In this document: positions 26,411 through 36,033 of the stretch, one piece after another
Numbering within the stretch: the first letter of the stretch is position 1
Layout: each line of letters starts with the position of its first letter
From: Zhongshania aliphaticivorans
Lineage (GTDB): Bacteria > Pseudomonadota > Gammaproteobacteria > Pseudomonadales > Spongiibacteraceae
DNA length: 64,000 bases
Assembly: GCF_001586255.1 (NCBI RefSeq)
Contig: NZ_CP014544.1
Coordinates: 1,333,501-1,397,500 of the forward strand
Direction: 5' to 3'
Notes under the pieces: generated by a model
What the model was told of the DNA's origin: nothing
Databases searched by the model: none
The model's input: the letters and a program-made list of their open reading frames with translations, nothing else
Position numbers and translations under genes: made by a program

Positions 26411-27682
26411 TTATTCTCGCAGCAGTTTTGCCCGTCTTTTTGCCATTCTTCTTTCTGAATACATGTGTTTCATCATGACTCGCAGCAAACCTTTGTGGGT
26501 TGTGGGCTCGCGACCCTCCGCTAAATCGATAATTTGACGGTAGTACCATTGGGTGGCGGCGCCAAAGTTGAGCGTGCGAATTTTCTGGTTGCTACTTTTA
26601 GGGCCAAGCCAACCGGCGCCAAGCTGCAGTACAGCCTCCCAGTTTGGTAGACTGCTTTGTTCGCCCGCCAGCAGTGGCCTGATGTCTGCTTGGGAACACA
26701 GTGGCCGACCTACGCCGATAACATCGAGCGCGCCGCTGTCCAGCGATTGTTGCATGGCATCTCTACTACGAAAACCACCGGTAATGGCGAGGGGGATTTG
26801 GGTAACATTGCGAATTCCCTGAGCATATTTTAAAAAGTAGGCTTCGCGATGGCGGCTGGTGTCTGGCGCGTCTTCATCGCCTTGGTCTCCCATTAGCGCT
26901 AGCTTCTCGTAAGTCCCACCGGATACTTCTAATAAATCAATGCGCGCCTCCGAAAGCCATTGGGCGACGCGTAGGCTGTCTTCGTGGCTAAATCCGCCCT
27001 TGGAAAAATCGGCGGAGTTAAGTTTAACGGAAATGGCAAAGCGCGGACCAACTGCCGCGCGCACCGCAGCAACGGTCTCAAGAAGAAAGCGAGCGCGGTT
27101 TTCAAGTGAACCACCCCACTGGTCGTCTCGGGTATTGGCGATAGGCGATAGAAACTGGCTGATGAGGTAGCCGTGCGCTGCGTGTATTTGGACCCCGGTG
27201 AAGCCAGCGGCTTTTGCGCTAGCGGCAACATTCGCGTAGCGCTGAATGGTGTCGCGAATATCGGCCTCGGTCATGGGTTTGGGTCGGCCAAACATGCCAA
27301 TCAGATCAATGCCAACGTCAGACGGCGCCAGCGGCTGGGCGGATACTTGGCGTTGGCACTGGCGACCGGGATGATTGATTTGCATCCACAGCTGATTGTT
27401 TGCCGAGGTACCGGCTGCCGCCCAATCCTGCAGGGCTGCTTCGCCGCCGTTGCCGTCGATAACCACATTGCCAGGGCGCTCAAGAAAGCGACGGTCGACC
27501 ATGACATTGCCGGTGACGAGTGTGCCGGTACCGCCTTCAGCCCACCGCTTGTACAAGGCTGCGAGCCTTGGTGTAGATTGATCTTTACTATTCGCCAGGC
27601 CCTCGGTCATGGCCGATTTTAATAAGCGATTTGGGAGTATCACTCCACAGGGTAGTTCGAGCGGGTCGTTGAGTGCCGGCAT
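26411..27682 (-). CDS. NADH:flavin oxidoreductase, Old Yellow Enzyme family
   Basis: This FMN-dependent oxidoreductase of 423 residues reduces alpha,beta-unsaturated carbonyl or related compounds. The TIM-barrel start LPNRLLKSAMTEGLA (about residues 16-30) is typical. The active-site region QIHAAHGYLISQFLSPIANT carries the substrate-binding histidine pair, followed by RDDQWGGSLENRARF. The C-terminal phosphate-binding segment is near residues 305-340 (TGGFRSRDAMQQSL, DVIGVGRPL). There is no C-terminal FeS/FAD module, so it is the short class rather than the 2,4-dienoyl-CoA reductase class. The substrate is unknown. Confidence 0.92.
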   Translation of the reverse strand: MPALNDPLELPCGVILPNRLLKSAMTEGLANSKDQSTPRLAALYKRWAEGGTGTLVTGNVMVDRRFLERPGNVVIDGNGGEAALQDWAAAGTSANNQLWMQINHPGRQCQRQVSAQPLAPSDVGIDLIGMFGRPKPMTEADIRDTIQRYANVAASAKAAGFTGVQIHAAHGYLISQFLSPIANTRDDQWGGSLENRARFLLETVAAVRAAVGPRFAISVKLNSADFSKGGFSHEDSLRVAQWLSEARIDLLEVSGGTYEKLALMGDQGDEDAPDTSRHREAYFLKYAQGIRNVTQIPLAITGGFRSRDAMQQSLDSGALDVIGVGRPLCSQADIRPLLAGEQSSLPNWEAVLQLGAGWLGPKSSNQKIRTLNFGAATQWYYRQIIDLAEGREPTTHKGLLRVMMKHMYSERRMAKRRAKLLRE

Positions 27683-27956
27683 AGTTTGGGTTGATCCTAA
27701 TGTCGTTTTCGGTTCAATTTCGCGCGACGGAGGCGCTATTCATTGTCGTATTATCGCGATACCCTACATAGGCTCTGGCCACTATTATTGACTTACTGCG
27801 CCATTCTTTACTCATGGCGCCGCTATTTTTATATTTGAGCCAAGTGGCATTGAATTAGGGTATTTGATTTTCGCTGTTCGGTGGTCCTGACCAGCGCTTG
27901 GGCAGCTAAATTAGGTTTTGCTAAAGTGAAATAAAACAGTTTTGACGTGGAGAAGT

Positions 27957-30119
27957 ATGCAAAGACCTGAAGGCAGCGATGTCGAATTACTTCAAGCGCG
28001 CTACGCTGCGTGCATAGACGCCATTATTGCGCGCGTAGGAAAGAACCTTGTGCTCGCTTTGCCACTGGGCTTGGGTAAACCCATCGAGCTGGTTAACGCC
28101 ATTTATGCGCGTGCCTGCCAAGACACGAGTATTACGTTAACAATTTTAACGGCGCTCACCTTGGAGCGGCCCCGCGAGACGCACCCCATTAGAGGGCGAT
28201 TATTAAATCCGGTATTTGATCGTCTCTACGCCAATTATACCGAACCGAGTTATGCACAAGCGGTTCGAGAAAATGCCCTGCCAGCCAATATTGCAGTTCG
28301 CGAATTTTATTTTAAACCGGGCAGTCGCCTGGGCAATGCCAGTGCCCAGCAAAATTATATTAGCTCTAATTACACCCATGCTGCGCGAGATGTGGCGGCC
28401 CAGGGTTGCAATGTGGTGATGCAGTTGGTGGCACAAGATCCACAAGACGCTCAGCGTTTGAGTATGAGCTGTAACCCAGATACCTCTGCCGACGTTGTAC
28501 AGCGACTTGTCGCGCTTGGCCGAGACTTTGTGAGTGTGGCGGTGGTGCACCCCGATTTGCCGTATATGGTTGGCGACGCGGAAGTCAGTGCCGATCAATA
28601 CGACTTCGTTCTCGACACCAATGCCAGTGAACACGGCTTATTTGTTATGCCGAAATTGCCGCCGGTATCGCCTAGCGATTATGCCATTGGTTTGCACGCC
28701 AGCTGCCTAATTGCCGATGGCGGTACACTGCAGCTTGGCATTGGCGCAATGAGCGATGCCATCGTACATGGTGTTCAGCTCCGTCACAGCCGGAATGACG
28801 ACTATCAGGCCTTGCTGAGCCGCTTTAAGATCGATGGTCGCTGGGGTGATTTAATCGCCGCCTACGGTGGTAGCGATCCCTTTGTTGAGGGCTTGTACGG
28901 CGCTACCGAAATGTTTGTAGAGGGCTTTTGGCAACTTTTTGGCAGCGGCATTTTAAAGCGCGAGGTCTATGATTTTTGGGCTTTACAGCTATTGGTGAAT
29001 GAAGGTTTTTGCCAGCCACAGGCAATTAGTGCCGATACGAATACGGCGATGGCCGACCTTGGTGTTCGGGAGTTGCGCGGCAAAGACTTTGCGGTGCTGC
29101 AATACCACGGTTATTTTAATGAGCAGTGCCAGTATTGCGACGGCTATATTATTGCCGCTGACGGTGAGTCCGTCGCGGCGAATATGGCCAATCCTGTTAG
29201 TCAGCGCTTTATGGCTGAAAAATGTTTGGGAACGGCGCTGCGCAATGGCAAGGTTCTTCACGGCGGTTTCTTTTTGGGCAGTGAGGCGTTTTATCGCGGT
29301 TTGCGTGAACTCAAGGCCGAGGCGCGTGGTAAACTGGCGATGTGTGGCGTTGAAAAAATCAATCAGCTGGATTTTAATCCACGTTTATATCAGGCGCAGC
29401 GTCGCCGCGCACGTTTCATTAATACCGGTCTAAATGTCAGTCTGCAGGGCGCTGTCGCCTCCGATACCCTCGAGTCAGGTCAGGTGGTATCTGGCGTGGG
29501 TGGTCAATATAATTTTGTGGCGATGGCCCATCAACTGAGCGACGGTCGCTCGATATTGATGATTCGTTCCACGCGAATGGAGAAGGGTAAGGCGCGCTCG
29601 AATATCGTCGACAATTTTGCCAGCTGCACTATTCCCCGCCATTTGCGGGACATTGTTATTACGGAATACGGCATTGCTGATTTGCGTTCTAAAACCGACG
29701 AAGAGGTGGTTAAAGCGCTGATTAATATTGCCGACTCGCGATTTCAGTCGGACCTACTGCGCAGTGCAAAGGCGGCGGGCAAGCTTGCTGCCGATTACCA
29801 AATACCGGCTGCTTATCGCGAAAACTCAGCTGCGCGGATTCAGCGGGATGTCGCGTGGGCGCAAAGTCGCAAGATGATGCCAAGTTACCCATTCGGCTGT
29901 GATTTTAGTGACGATGAATTACGTGCAGCAAAGGCGCTGAAAACCCTCGCAAGCCTACCATGGTGGCAAACTATACTGCTGGCGCTTAAACCAGAGCACC
30001 GCAGTGACGCGGCGCGTAAAGTATTGCTCAGCTTAGGCTTGAATACGGTTTCGGGGCTTAAGGATAGGCTGCTGCAGCGGCTTATTTCAGCCGTTATAAA
30101 GCGTGAATCTATACTTTAG
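27957..30119 (+). CDS. Acetyl-CoA hydrolase/transferase family protein, large form
   Basis: This protein belongs to the CoA-transferase family I branch that includes acetyl-CoA hydrolases and succinate/propionate CoA-transferases. It has 720 residues. The C-terminal half carries the family landmarks SGVGGQYNFVAMAHQLSDGR and ITEYGIADLRSKTDEEVVKA. At about 720 residues it is longer than the usual approximately 500-residue enzymes, and the N-terminal third is diverged. The ATG at 27957 is used, with GGAG 4 bp upstream. It could recycle CoA during fatty or isoprenoid acid breakdown; the acyl substrate is not known. Confidence 0.85.
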   Translation: MQRPEGSDVELLQARYAACIDAIIARVGKNLVLALPLGLGKPIELVNAIYARACQDTSITLTILTALTLERPRETHPIRGRLLNPVFDRLYANYTEPSYAQAVRENALPANIAVREFYFKPGSRLGNASAQQNYISSNYTHAARDVAAQGCNVVMQLVAQDPQDAQRLSMSCNPDTSADVVQRLVALGRDFVSVAVVHPDLPYMVGDAEVSADQYDFVLDTNASEHGLFVMPKLPPVSPSDYAIGLHASCLIADGGTLQLGIGAMSDAIVHGVQLRHSRNDDYQALLSRFKIDGRWGDLIAAYGGSDPFVEGLYGATEMFVEGFWQLFGSGILKREVYDFWALQLLVNEGFCQPQAISADTNTAMADLGVRELRGKDFAVLQYHGYFNEQCQYCDGYIIAADGESVAANMANPVSQRFMAEKCLGTALRNGKVLHGGFFLGSEAFYRGLRELKAEARGKLAMCGVEKINQLDFNPRLYQAQRRRARFINTGLNVSLQGAVASDTLESGQVVSGVGGQYNFVAMAHQLSDGRSILMIRSTRMEKGKARSNIVDNFASCTIPRHLRDIVITEYGIADLRSKTDEEVVKALINIADSRFQSDLLRSAKAAGKLAADYQIPAAYRENSAARIQRDVAWAQSRKMMPSYPFGCDFSDDELRAAKALKTLASLPWWQTILLALKPEHRSDAARKVLLSLGLNTVSGLKDRLLQRLISAVIKRESIL

Positions 30120-30372
30120 TCATCTAACGAGTAAGTTTATTTGCGATGTGAGTCACAAATCTGGCGCATTTATAGTGGTTCTAGCAGTCTTTTAAATTTC
30201 ACTAAGGCGATGATTTTGCTAGGTATTCTTCTCGTGATTTGGCGATCCTAAGCGGAAATACGCACTGCCAATTGCCGCAATTATTAACTATTGTACACCT
30301 TAGGATCACTACTGCTGTTGTAGGGAGTACATAGCCAAACGGTAGTAAGGTAAACATAGAAGCGAGCAAATC

Positions 30373-30729
30373 ATGAATAAAATTTTACTTCCTAGCCTTT
30401 TATCCTGCTTATTATCTACCACGGCGCTGGCGGTAAATGCCGAGCCGGAAAATTGCTTAGACTGGGATGTGCAAAGCTTTCCTGCAAGTTCAGAACAATC
30501 GAGCTGCGCCTATTTTAATCACGATAAGGTATCGACGCGCTTTGTGGTTAGAAATAGTTGCAGTACTAAAATCAGGGGCGTATTCAGCTACTACAAAGAT
30601 GATATCGCTAAAAAGTCGGTGATGAGCGTGCAGTCATTTAGCGTTGACCCGGGCCAGAGTGAAGAAGTGGCAAACCCCTGTGACATTCATAGTAATAGCG
30701 CTTATCAAGTTTCACAGGTCAGTTTTTAA
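30373..30729 (+). CDS. Small secreted protein with four cysteines
   Basis: I do not recognise this gene. It encodes 118 residues with a clear Sec signal peptide (hydrophobic residues 5-20, cleavage near Ala-Val-Asn-Ala). The mature part of about 95 residues has cysteines at 28, 45, 63 and 103, enough for two disulfides, and predicted beta structure (TRFVVRNSCSTKIRGVFSYY). A periplasmic or secreted location is likely. It stands alone, 253 bp after the CoA-transferase gene, and is followed by a strong terminator. Confidence rests on the signal peptide plus terminator. Confidence 0.75.
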   Translation: MNKILLPSLLSCLLSTTALAVNAEPENCLDWDVQSFPASSEQSSCAYFNHDKVSTRFVVRNSCSTKIRGVFSYYKDDIAKKSVMSVQSFSVDPGQSEEVANPCDIHSNSAYQVSQVSF

Positions 30730-30774
30730 CTGATTTAGACGACTGAACAGCGTGTGAGCAGTGCTAAAACGCAA

Positions 30775-30807
30775 AATCCCCGCAGTGTGAGCTGCGGGGA
30801 TTTTTTT
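30775..30807. terminator. Strong intrinsic terminator
   Basis: AATCCCCGCAG (30775-30785), a 6-base loop and CTGCGGGGATT (30792-30802) form a perfect 11-bp stem followed by a run of T to 30807. It ends the small secreted-protein gene (plus) and, with A-rich sequence on the other side, can also serve the convergent acyl-CoA dehydrogenase gene. Confidence 0.95.
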
Positions 30808-30837
30808 ATGCTTACTGCGTATTTGACGTGAGTCAGA

Positions 30838-32640
30838 TTAGCGAACGGTAAAGCGCTCTAAATCCATACCCATGACACTTTCAGTGCTGCTACCCATTGA
30901 ACCACCATGTGCTTTGGCACGCGGCAGTAAACGAGAGAAGTAGAACTCAGCCGTTTCTAACTTAGCTTGGTAGAAGGCGGCATCGCCTTCGCCGCTAGCC
31001 AGTTTAGTGGCAGCTACTTCGGCCATTCTTGCCCAGTAGTAAGCCATTGACAAATAGCCGCTGTACATCAGGAAGTCGTAAGACGCTGCACCAACCGCAT
31101 CGCGGTTTTTAGAGGCGCGGGCAACCATCTTAACGGTGTGCCAATTCCACGCTAAGGTGTAGCCGATAAGCTTCGCTGAATAGCCACGGCGCTTGCCGCC
31201 AAGCAGATTTTTAAAGCCAAATTTATACAGCTTTTTGCAGAAACCGCCGTAGAGTTTGAATCCGTCCAGTACAACTTTACGGCCGATCAGGTCCATGGCT
31301 TGAATACCGGTAGTGCCTTCGTACAAAGTGGCAATACGGGCATCGCGATAAATCTGTTCCATACCGTGTTCTTTAATATAGCCGTGACCACCAAAGACCT
31401 GCATGGCATTGCTGGCAGATTCAAGACCGGTTTCAGTCAAGAACGCTTTCAAAATTGGTGTTAAAAAGCCCAGTTCGTTCTCAGCCGCATCGCGCTCAGC
31501 TTGTGTTTCAGCCTGCACCATGTGATCTGAATATTTGGCGGCGTCATAAATCATTGCGCGGCCACCTTCAGCAAAGGCCTTGGCGGTGAGCAGCATACGG
31601 CGCACGTCGGGGTGATGAATAATCGCATCGCCCGGTTTGTCTGGGTTTTTAGTACCAGACAATGAACGCATGGAGTAGCGATCCATGGCGTAGGGCAGGG
31701 CATTTTGGTAGGCCAATTCAGAGGCAGCCAAACCTTGTATTGCGGTGCCGATACGGGCGGTGTTCATAAAGGTGAACATCGCGTTCAAGCCTTCATTTTC
31801 CTTGCCCAGCAAATAGCCAGTCGCGTCGTCAAAGTTGATGACGCAAGTGGAGTTACCGTGAATACCCATTTTGTGCTCAATACTGCCGCACTTAACGCTA
31901 TTGCGCTCACCTAAGCTACCGTCGGCGTTAACGTTAACTTTAGGCACAATAAATAAGGAAATACCTTTGGTGCCTTCTGGGGCGCCGGGGGTACGGGCCA
32001 ATACAATGTGAATAATGTTTTCGGTCAGGTCGTGCTCGCCGGCAGAGATAAAGATTTTGCTGCCAGTGAGTTTGTAGCTGCCGTCTTCCTGTAGCTCGGC
32101 CTTGCTTTTCATTTGGCCAAGGTCAGAACCGCAGTGGGCTTCGGTTAAGCACATGGTGCCAGTCCAAGTGCCTTCGCAGAGCTTGGGCATATATTGGGCT
32201 TTTTGCTCTTCGGTACCGTGAACGATAAGCGTGTTCATTGCACCTAAGCTTAGGCCGGGGTACATGCCCCAAGACCAGTTAGCGGTGCCAATAAGCTCTG
32301 ATTTAATCAGTCCCATAGACATTGGCAGACCTTGGCCGCCGTATTCGGTGGGGTGAGACAAACCCTGCCAGCCACCGTCAATCCACATTTGATAGGCTTC
32401 TTTGAAACCGGTGGGGGTGGTTACTTCGCTGTCATTCCAGGTGCAGCCTTCTTCATCGCCGACTTTATTAAGAGGCGAGAGCACTTCTTCAGCGAATTTC
32501 GCTGCTTCTGCGGTGATAGCTTCTACCATGTCTGGCGTAGCTTCGGCGCCAGCGGCAATCGTTTTGTAGTGGGCCTGGTAGTCTAAGACTTCATTAAGGA
32601 CGAAGTCGATGTCTCTAACTGGCGCTTTAAATGTGGTCAT
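30838..32640 (-). CDS. Large acyl-CoA dehydrogenase, DmdC-like class
   Basis: This FAD enzyme of 600 residues introduces a trans-2 double bond into an acyl-CoA. The domains are an N-terminal helical domain, a middle beta domain (CLTEAHCGSDLGQMKSKAEL) and a C-terminal helical domain with the catalytic-base segment LYEGTTGIQAMDLIGRK. An extra C-terminal approximately 120-residue domain is characteristic of the large class containing 3-methylmercaptopropionyl-CoA dehydrogenase DmdC. Substrate cannot be assigned: the class also handles ordinary fatty acyl-CoAs. It is divergent from the HIBCH-like gene across 309 bp in which I see no definite site. Confidence 0.93.
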   Translation of the reverse strand: MTTFKAPVRDIDFVLNEVLDYQAHYKTIAAGAEATPDMVEAITAEAAKFAEEVLSPLNKVGDEEGCTWNDSEVTTPTGFKEAYQMWIDGGWQGLSHPTEYGGQGLPMSMGLIKSELIGTANWSWGMYPGLSLGAMNTLIVHGTEEQKAQYMPKLCEGTWTGTMCLTEAHCGSDLGQMKSKAELQEDGSYKLTGSKIFISAGEHDLTENIIHIVLARTPGAPEGTKGISLFIVPKVNVNADGSLGERNSVKCGSIEHKMGIHGNSTCVINFDDATGYLLGKENEGLNAMFTFMNTARIGTAIQGLAASELAYQNALPYAMDRYSMRSLSGTKNPDKPGDAIIHHPDVRRMLLTAKAFAEGGRAMIYDAAKYSDHMVQAETQAERDAAENELGFLTPILKAFLTETGLESASNAMQVFGGHGYIKEHGMEQIYRDARIATLYEGTTGIQAMDLIGRKVVLDGFKLYGGFCKKLYKFGFKNLLGGKRRGYSAKLIGYTLAWNWHTVKMVARASKNRDAVGAASYDFLMYSGYLSMAYYWARMAEVAATKLASGEGDAAFYQAKLETAEFYFSRLLPRAKAHGGSMGSSTESVMGMDLERFTVR

Positions 32641-32949
32641 ATGGAGCCTCTGTACTTATTCCCAGGATGCGGGGGTATGTCAACGCGAGGGAGCATAACG
32701 GAAGCGAGCAGGCGGGCAATTGGCCGCTTTCAGCAGGGGGTGTGACGCTGCGGTCAATTTGGCCGGTAGCGGCATAGCGCGCGGTTGCTGGGGTTTTGCC
32801 TAGGTAATTACCCTTATATAGCTGAATTTAGCCTTATGGGGCGGGCAGAGTGGTCTAGGTCTTGAGCCGACGCAAGTCTGGGGGGATACTGCTACATTAC
32901 ATACTCTGGCCCTTGGCGTAAGCCCCAAGGTTTGTGTGGAGACGTAATA

Positions 32950-34071
32950 ATGCAAGTTGAATACGCTGTTTGTCTTGAGCGCCACCCATTACCGGCGGGG
33001 GGGTATCTGGCGCAACTCACTTTGAATGCGCCCGCGCGAATGAACGCTTTAACCTTAGAAATGGTGACCTTGCTTCGTCGTCTACTTGTGGAATTGCGCG
33101 ACGATACCGAGGCGGTGGCGGTCTTTCTTGACGGTGCTGGCAGTCGCGGTTTTTGTGTGGGTGCAGATGCGTTGCGCATGCGCGCCTCGGCGCTGGCCAA
33201 TCCCGGCGGCGCTGCAGTAGAAGCCGAGGCATTTTTTGCCCAAGAGTACGCGGCGGCCTATCTTATTCACACCTTTCCAAAGCCGATAATTTGTTGGGGT
33301 AGCGGCATTGTGATGGGCGCGGGTTTGGGCTTAATGGTGGGGGCGAGTCATCGTATAGTGACTGACGCAAGTCGCTTGGCAATGCCAGAAATTAGCATTG
33401 GATTATTCCCTAATGTTGGCGCGAGCTGGTTTTTAGGGCAAATGCCGGGGCGCTGTGGTTTGTTTTCGGCTTTAACGGGGGTGGAGTTGTCAGCCGCAGA
33501 TGCGCTTTATGCCGGACTTGCCGACTACTGCCTTACTGACAGCAGTAAAAATCAGGTACTGCGTAAATTACTTTTATTAGAGTGGTGCGATGATCCCAAG
33601 TGGAACGCCCAGTGCCTTACTGAGTGTTTAACGGATATCGAGGCTGAGCAGGGCGCCGAACTCGGCGCAGCCTCATTAAAAGATTGTCGTGGCTGGATTG
33701 ATGATGTCTGCAGTCAACCAGTAGTTGGGAGTATCAGTAATAAACTACGCGAGTATCGCGGTGCTGATCGCTGGTTGAGCAGTGCCGCGCAAGGTCATGC
33801 GCGCGGCGCGGCGAGCACCGCTAAGCTCATTTTTAGGCAATTAGAGGCCGGGCGCAATTTGGGCTTGCTCGAGATATTTCGCATGGAGTTGGTGATGTCG
33901 GCAAACCGGGTGCGCGACCCTGAGTTTGCAGAGGGTGTTCGGGCGCGATTAATAGACCGCGACCGCGATCCTCGCTGGTGTTACCGCAGTATTGACGAGG
34001 TGCCAGAGCTGGAAATAGAAGCCATGTTTAAGTCGCCGTGGTCTAAAAATCCTCTAGATGAATTAATTTGA
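32950..34071 (+). CDS. 3-hydroxyisobutyryl-CoA hydrolase-like crotonase
   Basis: This crotonase-fold protein of 373 residues has the length and layout of the HIBCH group (enoyl-CoA hydratase/isomerase, ECH_2). The oxyanion-hole blocks are FCVGADA (residues 68-74) and GIVMGAGLGLMVGASHRI. The HIBCH block is MPEISIGLFPNVGASWF. The glutamate (Glu147) equivalent to the HIBCH catalytic Glu is present. The position eight residues on, Asp in HIBCH, is Asn155 here. It may therefore be a hydratase or a slower hydrolase. The ATG at 32950 follows GGAG by 8 bp; the upstream frame start at 32932 has no ribosome site. Confidence 0.9.
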   Translation: MQVEYAVCLERHPLPAGGYLAQLTLNAPARMNALTLEMVTLLRRLLVELRDDTEAVAVFLDGAGSRGFCVGADALRMRASALANPGGAAVEAEAFFAQEYAAAYLIHTFPKPIICWGSGIVMGAGLGLMVGASHRIVTDASRLAMPEISIGLFPNVGASWFLGQMPGRCGLFSALTGVELSAADALYAGLADYCLTDSSKNQVLRKLLLLEWCDDPKWNAQCLTECLTDIEAEQGAELGAASLKDCRGWIDDVCSQPVVGSISNKLREYRGADRWLSSAAQGHARGAASTAKLIFRQLEAGRNLGLLEIFRMELVMSANRVRDPEFAEGVRARLIDRDRDPRWCYRSIDEVPELEIEAMFKSPWSKNPLDELI

Positions 34072-34099
34072 GATATCGCATATCAGTGGTACCGGCGAT

Positions 34100-34732
34100 T
34101 TAGAGCAGACTGTCGATAAATGGATCTAAGTCGGGATGCTGGTGCTGCACTTGGGCAACCCCACGCGCCAAAATATTATCGGCACGCACTGGCCCTAAGT
34201 TTTCGCACAGCAAGACATAATATTGGTTGAGCAGCTTTTGCAGAAGCGCCGGCGGCGCATTATTGAGTTTTAAGGGCTGCCGCGTTCCCAGCCAATTCTG
34301 GAGTGCTTCAAGAATAGCTAGCGGCAGTTGACGCTGACGCAGCGCTGCAAAAAGTTCTATACGCAGCTTGTGCTGCAATGATTCATCAACTTGACCCATC
34401 ATTGCTAACATTAACATGCCATAAGTTACGCTCGCCGATGCCGTTTCTGCGGTGTTTGACGTGGCCGCCTCAGGGCCACGGGGGTCGGCGAGCAACTCGT
34501 CGCTATCTTGTGCCATGGCGTGTAATAAACTGCGCAGAATACTGGCGCGCTTATCTTTTAATGCAGGGTTTTGGCATATGTCGGCTACATAGCGCTGCAG
34601 GGCAAGACTGGGTTGGTCGGCGTAGCGATTTTCCCAGTGGGTTACGGCTTGCATTAAACTCGCATCGTCAAAAAACGGTTTTAGGCCAGTGTAAATCGCG
34701 CGGCGGCGATCACTGAGGCTGCGCTTGTTCAT
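34100..34732 (-). CDS. Unrecognised cytoplasmic protein co-encoded with amtB
   Basis: I do not recognise this 210-residue protein. It is predicted all-helical and soluble, with no signal peptide, membrane segment or known catalytic motif. There is a low-complexity insert at about residues 78-100 (Ala/Ser/Thr-rich). The gene overlaps the end of amtB by 4 bp (its ATG lies within the amtB stop, ATGA-type), so it is very likely co-translated. Ammonium transporters are usually paired with the PII protein GlnK; this is not GlnK, as the length and the absence of the PII T-loop region show. A role linked to the transporter is inference from overlap only. Confidence 0.8.
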   Translation of the reverse strand: MNKRSLSDRRRAIYTGLKPFFDDASLMQAVTHWENRYADQPSLALQRYVADICQNPALKDKRASILRSLLHAMAQDSDELLADPRGPEAATSNTAETASASVTYGMLMLAMMGQVDESLQHKLRIELFAALRQRQLPLAILEALQNWLGTRQPLKLNNAPPALLQKLLNQYYVLLCENLGPVRADNILARGVAQVQHQHPDLDPFIDSLL

Positions 34733-36033
34733 GAGCGCAGACCCATATTGTTAGCGCGGTCGGCCGTATAGGCGATGTTGCCAGAATTAAATTCTGGATA
34801 GCCTATTTCAGCGTGCTCGCTTAAATCTAAACCGCGCTGTTCGTGTTGGCTGGGTGCGCGTAAGCCCATCACAAGATCAATGGCAAAGTACATGATTAAG
34901 GCGCAGCAAAAGGTCCAGATGAAGCAGGCGGCAATGCCAATCAATTGCACTGTAATAAGGTGGGTGTCGAAGAGGTTGCCTTTGTAAAACATACCCGCCG
35001 CGAGGGTTCCCCAAGCGCCCGCAAAACCGTGGGCAGACACCGCGCCAACAACATCGTCGAGTTGCATGCGCAATAAAAGTTGACTGCCTAACACACAGAC
35101 AATTCCGCCAATGGCACCCGTTAATACAGCGTAGGCCGGAAGCATTGTGGCGCAACCTGCGGTGATCGCAACCAAGCCGGCAATACTGCCGTTGACGGTT
35201 TCAGTGAGCAGTATGGGGCGGCGCATGGCCACAGCAAGCAACATGCTCGCCGCGGCGCCAGCCGCAGCGGCGAGCTGGGTGTTTAAATTAATGAGGCCAA
35301 TATCCACCGTGGCGCTAAGAGTCGATCCGCCATTAAAACCGAACCAGCCAAACCACAAAATAAAGCCGCCCAATGCCACATAGCTAAGATTGTGGCCGCG
35401 CAATTCCCGTGCCTTGCCGTGTTTGTCGAAACGGCCCAAACGAGGCCCCAAAATAATAATGCCCGCCAAGGCTGTCCACGCCCCAACGGAGTGAACAACC
35501 GTTGACCCGGCAAAATCAATAAAGCCCATTTGCGCTAACCAGCCGTCGGCGTTCCATACCCAGCTACCAAAAATGGGGTAGATCACGGCGGTAATGAATA
35601 GGGCACCCACTAAATAACCGTCAAAACGGGTGCGTTCAGCCATCGCGCCACTGGCTATGGTGACCGCGGTGGCGGCAAACATGGTTTGAAATAACAACAC
35701 ACCATAGCTGGCTGGGTCGCTGTCATTCATAAAAAATAAATCAGTCCCCATAAAACCACTGGGGTTGTTGCCGAACATTAGACCATAGCCAATAGCCCAG
35801 AAAATTAATGTGCCAAGGCAGACATCCATGTAATTTTTCATAACGACGTTGAGCGCGTTTTTGCTGCGCGACATGCCGCACTCCAGCAAGGCAAAGCCCG
35901 CTTGCATTAAAAATACCAGGGCGCTGGCGGTGACCAGCCACACCATATTGCTTGCTGGGCTAGCCTCATCGGCAAAGCAGAAAGAAGAGAACACGAGCAT
36001 GAGTAATGCAAAAAGATAGTGCATTTTTTTCAT
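34729..36033 (-). CDS. amtB: Ammonium transporter AmtB
   Basis: AmtB conducts ammonium across the inner membrane. The 434-residue product has a cleavable signal peptide (residues 1-21) and eleven membrane helices. The twin pore histidines are His181 (STVVHSVGAW) and His335 (AVSAHGFAGAWG). The Amt signature DFAGSTVVHSVGAWTALAG is intact, and the C-terminal tail ends in a polar segment. No glnK lies next to it. The 374-bp upstream region (36034-36407) has no convincing sigma54 or NtrC site, although a perfect 13-bp palindrome GCGCAATTTGCGC is at 36209-36221. Confidence 0.96.
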   Translation of the reverse strand: MKKMHYLFALLMLVFSSFCFADEASPASNMVWLVTASALVFLMQAGFALLECGMSRSKNALNVVMKNYMDVCLGTLIFWAIGYGLMFGNNPSGFMGTDLFFMNDSDPASYGVLLFQTMFAATAVTIASGAMAERTRFDGYLVGALFITAVIYPIFGSWVWNADGWLAQMGFIDFAGSTVVHSVGAWTALAGIIILGPRLGRFDKHGKARELRGHNLSYVALGGFILWFGWFGFNGGSTLSATVDIGLINLNTQLAAAAGAAASMLLAVAMRRPILLTETVNGSIAGLVAITAGCATMLPAYAVLTGAIGGIVCVLGSQLLLRMQLDDVVGAVSAHGFAGAWGTLAAGMFYKGNLFDTHLITVQLIGIAACFIWTFCCALIMYFAIDLVMGLRAPSQHEQRGLDLSEHAEIGYPEFNSGNIAYTADRANNMGLRS

